Source: a virus. Taken from it: 64,000 nucleotides of DNA. Below are positions 57,795 to 64,000 of this stretch, piece after piece. Position 1 is the stretch's first letter; the number at the start of each line of letters is the position of its first letter. Location of the stretch: IMG/VR virus record IMGVR_UViG_3300033153_005382, positions 1-64,000 of that record. One strand, given 5' to 3'. The notes under the pieces were generated by a model. It did not search any database, was not told where the DNA came from, and saw nothing but the letters and a program-made list of their open reading frames with translations. The position numbers and the translations under genes are program-made.

Positions 57795-58179
57795 CCCATT
57801 CCCCTCCCGATTCTAGCCTAACTATATCATCAAACTCACACTTCCCTCCTTCCTGGTCTGGCCAATACACTTCAATTAGCTTTCCACTCTCGACTACATT
57901 GAACCGATGTTCTATCTTGCTTGGAACGACTAACATATAGCCTGACACAAGATCGGCCATTGTCCTTGTCCAGCCATTCCACACTTCAACAACGATCTTC
58001 CCCTCCTGAACGTAGAACATGTTTGCCCGGTGCTGATGGTAATGCCTAGAACATCTGTAGCCGGCTTTAACTTCCAAATGACTAACTGCTGCGTTCTCGC
58101 TCTCGAATATATGACACACCCTGCCCCACACCTTCTCTTCCCACTCAGTCTTCTTCAAATACGGTATCTTCTTACTCAT
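57682..58179 (-). CDS. Cupin protein, mannose-6-phosphate isomerase-like
   Basis: 165 residues. HLEVKAGYRCSRHYHQHRANMFYVQEGKIVVEV has the metal-binding His residues of the type II PMI cupin, and GYMLVVPSKIEHRFNV the second motif. It may isomerise or bind a sugar phosphate. The last 37 residues overlap the next gene. Confidence 0.8.
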   Translation of the reverse strand: MSKKIPYLKKTEWEEKVWGRVCHIFESENAAVSHLEVKAGYRCSRHYHQHRANMFYVQEGKIVVEVWNGWTRTMADLVSGYMLVVPSKIEHRFNVVESGKLIEVYWPDQEGGKCEFDDIVRLESGGEWDGMAVYDSNRSRSEASETAIDRVADMDEEQAESGKCS

Positions 58180-59332
58180 CTTTTTCCTCCCTCTTGCCTT
58201 TCTTCCTCTTATACTCCTTCTTCAACTCCGATCGCCTCTCCCTAGGCCACGTTAACCCGCAATCCAAACACTTGTCTTCTCCTATAATGCAATCCATCTG
58301 CACATGCCACGATTCGCACTTCGGACACCGACACTTCTCGTACCATCCTTTCAAATCAGGGACTTTCTCTACCCACCCCACGGCATCGTCTACTGCGGCG
58401 TCGAAGTCAACAAATGGAAAGGCCCTCAATCCACTGTACTGACAACAGTTGAATACCTCCAATCCAAACCGATCGAACACTCCTGTACTTTGCATCCGAA
58501 CCAACCACTTGTTCAACACCTCATACTGATGGTTATTCGACTTACATCCTCCTTCTCCTTTGCCTTGATTGAACGAATACACTTCGCCTGGCTTCATCCG
58601 AAAATCCACACCCACTAAATACACACGTCGTGACCCTAAATAATACAACAACCTTAGACCCAACAACATGGTCGACACTGTCTTTTCCTCTCCTGTCCTT
58701 TTTACACCGGAATCCAAATTGCCCCAAGCTGCTCCTTGATCAGTGAAAAACGAATCATCCGGTCTAAACCAACTATTCCTCTTGAACCTCCAGACATTAG
58801 GTACCTCTATCGTACGTCCATGTTCCACAAACGTATTCCCATTATACTTCCTTCTGATCATGCCCCGAGTAGACTTACTGACCTTCGGTCTTGGAACGAA
58901 TTTCATCACCCCGGGGTCAAGCCACACACTATGCGTAAACTTCAACGGAGGATCGGAACACACAAATGCCTGAGGCCTTACACCGAATCCAGCTGCGTTG
59001 TTCACTGCCAAGGAAAACGTGCCACGACGATTCAAAAGCTCCACTTTATCTTTACCTGACGGTCCTCCACATACTAAAAAACTAGGTTGTCCCTTCAGCA
59101 TTCCCTCCCACGCCTCGGCCTCCATTCCGGATGAACTTGTTACTAACAATGGATCAATCCACTTCTCCTTAAAATCCTCATCCGATCTAACTAGCCTATC
59201 TACACACTCCCCACACCATGGCAACCTTCCGCTCCTTGTCTTGCCTGCCGTACACTTCCCGAATTTCCGACACTGGAACCTTTTCTTTTTTGCTTTCCCT
59301 ATTTCCTCTCCCCGAAAGACGCACTCGTACAT
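58172..59332 (-). CDS. DUF115-like protein with N- and C-terminal zinc motifs
   Basis: 386 residues from the ATG at 59332 (AGGAGG 9 nt upstream). The first 60 residues hold several Cys (CVFRGEE, CRKFGKC, CGECVDR). The core, SFLVCGGPSGKDKVELLNRRGTF, SLAVNNAAGF and RVYLVGVDFRM, resembles DUF115/MAF-type sugar-transfer proteins. A zinc ribbon (CRCPKC, CLDCG) follows. It probably starts or controls glycan transfer. Confidence 0.65.
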   Translation of the reverse strand: MYECVFRGEEIGKAKKKRFQCRKFGKCTAGKTRSGRLPWCGECVDRLVRSDEDFKEKWIDPLLVTSSSGMEAEAWEGMLKGQPSFLVCGGPSGKDKVELLNRRGTFSLAVNNAAGFGVRPQAFVCSDPPLKFTHSVWLDPGVMKFVPRPKVSKSTRGMIRRKYNGNTFVEHGRTIEVPNVWRFKRNSWFRPDDSFFTDQGAAWGNLDSGVKRTGEEKTVSTMLLGLRLLYYLGSRRVYLVGVDFRMKPGEVYSFNQGKGEGGCKSNNHQYEVLNKWLVRMQSTGVFDRFGLEVFNCCQYSGLRAFPFVDFDAAVDDAVGWVEKVPDLKGWYEKCRCPKCESWHVQMDCIIGEDKCLDCGLTWPRERRSELKKEYKRKKGKREEKDE

Positions 59333-59346
59333 TGACAATTTCCTCC

Positions 59347-59823
59347 TTACCATAGTCGCTGCGGACATCCCATCAATCCGTTCTTCAGCCTCTTCTTACA
59401 TGGTATCTTGACCATGACCCGAAACCTATTACACATCCCCTCCGGCTGGAACAAACAAAGATCTTCCTTTTGATTATAACTCAAGCATTGACGACATAAC
59501 CTAATTGCAAACCTACGGTCTTCCCTATTATAGACCTCAATATTTTCCCTCTTCCCGCATCCCTGCGAACGTTTTGTCTTCGACTGTTTCGTCGAGCGTT
59601 TCGTTGACTTATCCTTAACAACAGATCCTCCCTTACGTTCTACTGTCATTGATATAGGCTGTGTCGGTCCCCTTCCCTGCTCGTACAAAACACGAAACCG
59701 AACATCGTCTACTACCATCTGACAGAAGTGCGGGAACATCTTACAATCAAAACGAGCACAATGGTAAGATCGTCCTCCTCCAAACATTAGACTACATGGA
59801 CAATCAGGCATCGACACACTCAT
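59347..59823 (-). CDS. Cys-rich hypothetical protein
   Basis: 158 residues from the ATG at 59823. MPDCPCSLMFGGGRSYHCARFDC and a later RLCRQCLSYNQKEDLCLF give about twelve Cys. A basic Ser/Lys stretch (STKRSTKQSKTKRS) joins two halves. Unknown; perhaps a zinc-bearing virion protein. It lies between tail genes and the glycan cluster. Confidence 0.55.
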   Translation of the reverse strand: MSVSMPDCPCSLMFGGGRSYHCARFDCKMFPHFCQMVVDDVRFRVLYEQGRGPTQPISMTVERKGGSVVKDKSTKRSTKQSKTKRSQGCGKRENIEVYNREDRRFAIRLCRQCLSYNQKEDLCLFQPEGMCNRFRVMVKIPCKKRLKNGLMGCPQRLW

Positions 59824-60907
59824 GGCTTCCAAGTTCAGTGATTATGATGTAAAACGAACCCGCCACCTCGTCATCGCAACAATCGCATCCGACTGATGGA
59901 TCAGCCCCCTCATAACCACTCAAAGGAAACCTCACCACCAACGGACTGCACGAAGTTACTTCCTGTTCCTCATAACAATACCCAATACAATAATCTGGCT
60001 CCCCGACGCATCCACCACCCGGATCTAACAAATTCGTCAACGTAAACTGTTTTCCTTCTTCATGGGGATAGGAACAGCAATCGGACCACTCGCACTTAAA
60101 CGTCCACGCAGCATCAGAACAAAACAATCCTTGATCTGACTTCCAAACACGGTCGCTGTGATCGTAATACAAACAAAAAGTAGCTCCGTCTAAATTAGCC
60201 TCACATCCTCCAAACGCATAGACCGTGGCAAGCAATGTCTGTGCTATGCAATAATCCTTCCCGTTCTCCTCACACATACATTGCTGAGTACAACACTGCA
60301 CTGGAGGCTCACCGGGAACTCGCTCGCCATAGAAATTTTCGAGCGTGAACGTTTCGAACTCTACCTTCTGTGCTCCCCCATTACCTACCCCCGCTTTCCT
60401 TCCTGTCGAAAATAAAGTCGGATTACAGTAATACAGTATGCTGCCTGGTGGGCTTGGATTCGGCTTGAACGAAAAGCTTTCATTGTTGATACATATCGTC
60501 AATCCCGACTCATCTTCAAGCTGACTAATAACTTCTTCATGGAGCAGACTGTTTGCTCCGCCCTCCCGCTTGTAAAATCTGATCGTCGTATTGCCTGCGT
60601 TCTGTTGTACCTCAACAAAATGGTAATTCTGCTCATCCACAGCATTGCAAATCAACCGTGGCATGTCGCCTACGTCCAACAACACATCAGCATTCACATG
60701 CTGCTCATTGTTTGCAGTTTGTATTGCAGTCAAAGCACACGCATTGGCAGTTCCACTCTCATCGAGAGTCGTCCCAGAATAGGACCAAGTCCCAGACTCC
60801 TCAGTCCAATCAGAACTTAGATCGGGAGACGGGTCATCGTCAAACTCGTCCGTAAAAACTGCACACGTTCGACAACAACAACTGGAAGCTGTTCTCCGCC
60901 GACTCAT
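59804..60907 (-). CDS. Cys-rich virion protein with lectin-like domain
   Basis: 367 residues from the ATG at 60907. MSRRRTASSCCCRTC is followed by a concanavalin/LamG-like beta-rich domain (about residues 18-190, DDPSPDLSSDWTEESGTW) and a Cys-rich second half. Similar CCC-headed proteins occur, as far as I recall, near tail genes in planctomycete-linked phages. It may bind host-surface sugars. Confidence 0.6.
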   Translation of the reverse strand: MSRRRTASSCCCRTCAVFTDEFDDDPSPDLSSDWTEESGTWSYSGTTLDESGTANACALTAIQTANNEQHVNADVLLDVGDMPRLICNAVDEQNYHFVEVQQNAGNTTIRFYKREGGANSLLHEEVISQLEDESGLTICINNESFSFKPNPSPPGSILYYCNPTLFSTGRKAGVGNGGAQKVEFETFTLENFYGERVPGEPPVQCCTQQCMCEENGKDYCIAQTLLATVYAFGGCEANLDGATFCLYYDHSDRVWKSDQGLFCSDAAWTFKCEWSDCCSYPHEEGKQFTLTNLLDPGGGCVGEPDYCIGYCYEEQEVTSCSPLVVRFPLSGYEGADPSVGCDCCDDEVAGSFYIIITELGSHECVDA

Positions 60908-60908
60908 T

Positions 60909-61598
60909 CTAACAAGCTCCCATTTCATCTCCACGGCAGCAGAGGTCGAATATCACTCCGATTACACCGGGATCATTTTCAATCGGCATCATCTTACACA
61001 TTCCAAACCCTCCAACGTTAGCCTCATGGCCTACCTCATTCCTGTCAGCAACGTATATATAGTTGTCACAATCGTAATCGTAACCTCCATCTCCGGACGG
61101 GTTCCAAACCTTAATGGCAGCTTTGACTTTATCCCCAGAGAACTGTTCGAGATTCTCCATCAACATAAACTCAACCGTCCCTTGCATTCCTACAATAGGT
61201 ACGAAACAGTCCCTCTGTTCGTCCCAATACACAATGATCAGATTACCTACCTGGTATCCAGGCGGCGTCCTGTTGACTCCCCGTTCATCCATGATCCATT
61301 CCTTATCATCGTCCGTGATCCACTTCCCCTCACTATTTCGAAACCAACGTAACTTGATCTTGTACAAGCCGCTGGTAGCACTATCTCCTTCCGCAGCCGT
61401 AAGATCACTTACCACTGCTACCGATGTTAACCGATTGAACTCCCCTGCCGAAGACTCAAACGATCCGCTATGGAAACCATCACTAAACGTTCCGGGTTTC
61501 TTTTGCTCGAACTTGTTGACATGGCGATACACTCTATCCATATCAACGGCTCTCAACGAGTCTCCCTTCTTCAATCCCTCGGGCAGATAGTCCTTCAT
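60909..61598 (-). CDS. Putative tail structural protein
   Basis: 229 residues. DYLPEGLKKGDSLRAVDMDRVYRHVNKFE, then beta-rich YKIKLRWFRNSEGKWITDDD. No named family; a position between tape measure and host-binding genes indicates a virion part. It ends 1 nt before the start of 59804-60907. Confidence 0.6.
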   Translation of the reverse strand: MKDYLPEGLKKGDSLRAVDMDRVYRHVNKFEQKKPGTFSDGFHSGSFESSAGEFNRLTSVAVVSDLTAAEGDSATSGLYKIKLRWFRNSEGKWITDDDKEWIMDERGVNRTPPGYQVGNLIIVYWDEQRDCFVPIVGMQGTVEFMLMENLEQFSGDKVKAAIKVWNPSGDGGYDYDCDNYIYVADRNEVGHEANVGGFGMCKMMPIENDPGVIGVIFDLCCRGDEMGAC

Positions 61599-61599
61599 G

Positions 61600-62562
61600 C
61601 TACGGTTCCCATATCTCTGTCAAATTGGTCTGGCTGTACATGTAATTGCCATCCACCAACAACTTCCTGTAGCCGTAATCCGGTCGCCAAATATGCTGAT
61701 GCGTCACCTCAACTCCTGCAGGTGACGTAAAATTCTTCTCCACAAACTTCATCTCTAGCCGAATCGGATTCTTCCCTGACCGTCCTCTCCGCCACGTAAA
61801 CTCAGTCGAAGCAGTAAACGACATGAACAAGATCGTATCAACTGGGGCATCGTGAAACAATGGCATGCTGCTATCATTTACCTTGCCCAGCTTTCCGCGT
61901 AACCTTCCCATTAACGTTCCATCCCAAAAATCAAATGGAATCCTCGGCCAACTGACGCTCCACTCAACTGATGTCTCAATCTTCGTGTTCGGTATGCTTT
62001 TTTCGGTTACCTCATCAGACTCGCCCGTACAAATCATATCACCGACATCGTTTTCATTACATTCATATGGTTCCGCATCATCGGGTAACTCCCACATAGC
62101 CTTTCCTGACAACGGACTTTTCAAGAACACACCCGTCGCAGATGAACTGACCGTCAAGAACGTAAACGGATTATGCGGATCCTGTTCCTCGTCGTTCTCG
62201 GGTGTCGGTCCGTATGATACGACCATCTTCATGTATGGACAATACGTTCCTTCAGGCGCTTCCGGATCATGTCCAAACGGATCACATGGTAAGCTGTCAT
62301 CAAAACTAACAAACCGTAGTCTATTAGGTACTAGAGTACCTAACCCCGGAATCACAGGCTGCTGAGGATAACGCAACGAACTTCCAAACACTACTGGTTC
62401 TGGAAACCCGAATACACACCAATCATACAAATCGGATGCCTGTATCAAATACTCTTCTGTGATCCGTGCATCCTCATACCCTACCTCCCCTTCGCCGGCC
62501 TTCAGTATTCGATACTTCAATCCAGCGCTATTTTCCAAACGCCAACTTCCTGGATCTTCCAT
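61600..62562 (-). CDS. Putative tail structural protein
   Basis: 320 residues, beta-rich. GLKYRILKAGEGEVGYEDARITEEYLIQASDLYDW opening and WSVSWPRIPFDFWDGTLMGRL later. Position directly after the tape measure suggests a distal tail or baseplate protein. No family motif is recognised. Confidence 0.6.
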   Translation of the reverse strand: MEDPGSWRLENSAGLKYRILKAGEGEVGYEDARITEEYLIQASDLYDWCVFGFPEPVVFGSSLRYPQQPVIPGLGTLVPNRLRFVSFDDSLPCDPFGHDPEAPEGTYCPYMKMVVSYGPTPENDEEQDPHNPFTFLTVSSSATGVFLKSPLSGKAMWELPDDAEPYECNENDVGDMICTGESDEVTEKSIPNTKIETSVEWSVSWPRIPFDFWDGTLMGRLRGKLGKVNDSSMPLFHDAPVDTILFMSFTASTEFTWRRGRSGKNPIRLEMKFVEKNFTSPAGVEVTHQHIWRPDYGYRKLLVDGNYMYSQTNLTEIWEP

Positions 62563-62573
62563 TCGAACCTCCC

Positions 62574-64000
62574 CTAGCTTAATCTTGCAATGGGTTCTCT
62601 CAAATTGAACTTCTGAAGCTCCCCTCGAATCTCCTTCTGTACTTCTGTCTGATGCTTCAACTCTTCGACAGTCTGTGCTGCTGGATCATCCTTCTTCAAC
62701 ATCAAATCCTGCACTTGCTGAGCAAACGTCAAAAACCCAACTTGGCCTGTTCCTATTCCTTCTTTTTGACCTGCTAATCTACGCAAATTACTAGTGTACG
62801 TTTTCTCGCTAATCTCCTTCCCTTCGTACATTTTCTTCAGCATATCGAATTCCTCCTTGATACGTTCCGCATCCGTCGTCCCTAATCTAACAAAACGTTG
62901 CTTGGCTAATTCCCACCTCTGTTCCTCTCTCCTCGCCTCCTCTACCTTCTTCTTAACCTCCTCCAACTTCCGTGCCCACTTCTCATACTCCTTCTCCATA
63001 TCATAAGTCACACCAGCCTTTCTTCCGAACAATTCTACTGCCCTTCCTACATCATCATACCCATTCGCTAGGAAAAACACCTCCTGCTTCAATTCCGAAA
63101 TCTCTGACTTGGCCTTGCCTATGGGCGTCCCTTCAAATGCCTTTGTCAGTGCCTCCCTCAATTGCACACCTGTAATCTCACCATACGCACGCAGCGCAAT
63201 TAACTGTCGTCTGTGATCACGAAAAGTCTCTTCCCACCCCTTCCTTGTAGCCTCCTTCTTCATCATCTGCATTTCTTCTTCCGATCCAAACTGCTGCATC
63301 AACTGAAGACGGTTCAACTTAGCAATGGCCTTCCCTAAGGGCAACTTCTCAAACCCTTCGCCTCCTAATTCGATATCAGGTCCTTCCTCAAACAATCCCA
63401 ACTCTGCATTCTTAACACCCCTAACCCAATTCTCCGTCTCCTTCTGAATCTCTTGGATTACTTCGACCCATTCATGGAATACACTCTCCTTAATCCTTTC
63501 CAACTTCATCTCACCCATAGCCTGAGCCGCTTCCTTGGCTGCATCGGTCACACTCGCCAATCCTTCCTTCACATCGTTAGTACCATCGGCCATCTCCGCA
63601 ATTACTACTCTAGCATCCCTCACTTCTTCTACTGTATCTCCTAACAAACTATTCATTGCATACAACGATCCTGCTGCAGCTGCGATGCCTATAGCCATTT
63701 GTGCCCAACCTTTTGGTCCAGACAGAGCCAGAATTAGTGTCTGAATTGCTACAGTCGTTTTCCCTAATGCGTTATAAACTCCTACAGCTATTGACAGTAT
63801 CTTCACTGCTGCCGCAGCAGACATCAACGCAATTCCATACTTCGCAACGTTCACTGCTAAATTAACGAAGGTTGTAATCAACTCCTTATTCTCTCCTATC
63901 CACACTCGAACATTCTCAGCTATCCGAATAGCGTTAACTTCAAACCGTTTAGCTGCCGGCATTAACATATCCCCAATCACCCTAGACGTAATACCCAACA
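62574..64000 (-). CDS. Tail tape measure protein, C-terminal part (runs off right edge)
   Basis: At least 474 residues; the frame is open at the edge. Two hydrophobic helical stretches (FVNLAVNVAKYGIALMSAAAAVKIL and MAIGIAAAAGSLYAM) are typical of tape measure proteins; these are followed by long charged coiled coils. It sets tail length and may help DNA entry. It is next to tail structural genes. Confidence 0.75.
   Translation of the reverse strand, partial: LGITSRVIGDMLMPAAKRFEVNAIRIAENVRVWIGENKELITTFVNLAVNVAKYGIALMSAAAAVKILSIAVGVYNALGKTTVAIQTLILALSGPKGWAQMAIGIAAAAGSLYAMNSLLGDTVEEVRDARVVIAEMADGTNDVKEGLASVTDAAKEAAQAMGEMKLERIKESVFHEWVEVIQEIQKETENWVRGVKNAELGLFEEGPDIELGGEGFEKLPLGKAIAKLNRLQLMQQFGSEEEMQMMKKEATRKGWEETFRDHRRQLIALRAYGEITGVQLREALTKAFEGTPIGKAKSEISELKQEVFFLANGYDDVGRAVELFGRKAGVTYDMEKEYEKWARKLEEVKKKVEEARREEQRWELAKQRFVRLGTTDAERIKEEFDMLKKMYEGKEISEKTYTSNLRRLAGQKEGIGTGQVGFLTFAQQVQDLMLKKDDPAAQTVEELKHQTEVQKEIRGELQKFNLREPIARLS

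Overview
The window is one contiguous piece of a large tailed-phage (Caudoviricetes) genome. Nearly every gene lies on the minus strand and is packed end to end with 4-30 nt overlaps, so the biological reading order runs from position 64000 down to 1. A large terminase subunit, a tape-measure protein, tail-type structural genes and a nearly complete replisome identify it as a phage. Capsid, portal and lysis genes are not in the window. Some small secreted or Cys-rich proteins look like families I associate with Planctomycetes and their phages: a trypsin plus collagen-like protein, a PVR-rich mini-protein and a CCC-headed structural protein. A planctomycete host is a tentative inference only.

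Layout in reading order: (a) 64000-59347, the tape measure C-terminus and three tail/virion proteins. (b) 59332-48569, about 15 genes for glycan assembly and decoration: a DUF115-like protein, a cupin, glycosyltransferases, methyltransferases, a KdsB-like cytidylyltransferase, five sulfotransferase-like genes and one sulfotransferase pseudogene. (c) 48591-47781, small DNA-binding or zinc proteins ending at a terminator. (d) 47780-47054, a non-coding stretch with a perfect sigma-70 promoter, a G-quadruplex tract, three direct repeats and a 20-nt palindrome. (e) 47053-38210, accessory genes including a permuted AAA+ ATPase with a DUF3150-like partner, a sigma-like protein, a SprT peptidase and a SNF2-type helicase. 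(f) 38106-36754, a GC-richer insert with a broken gene and a tRNA-like fragment. (g) 36731-31323, primase, DUF5131 protein, methyltransferase, a lambda-O-like initiator that contains its own iteron origin, and a DnaB-like helicase. (h) 31244-23712, a DNA-modification block (QueD, QueE, a phosphoribosyltransferase-FolE fusion, a QueD-like protein, a DpdA-like transglycosylase) interleaved with six tandem mini-genes made of Ser-X dipeptide repeats, ending with phage CsrA. (i) 23561-9164, sliding clamp, split DNA polymerase I, clamp loader, UvsY-like protein, SSB, RecA, 5'-3' exonuclease, RuvC, split Rad50/Mre11, an RNA polymerase alpha-CTD-like protein, GroES and ThyX. (j) 9130-1, DHH phosphoesterase, MazG, many small genes, the large terminase subunit, a secreted trypsin-like protease, a DUF1353 protein and a thermonuclease.

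The phage therefore carries most of its own replication and recombination machinery, remodels host gene expression (CsrA, sigma-like and alpha-CTD-like proteins), supplies a chaperonin cofactor, probably replaces guanines in its DNA by a 7-deazaguanine base, and can build or decorate a sulfated, methylated glycan. The most unusual items are the Ser-X mini-gene array inside the 7-deazaguanine operon and the sulfotransferase/glycosyltransferase cluster. Four places look like broken reading frames: three single-base indels in short homopolymers and one in-frame TGA.
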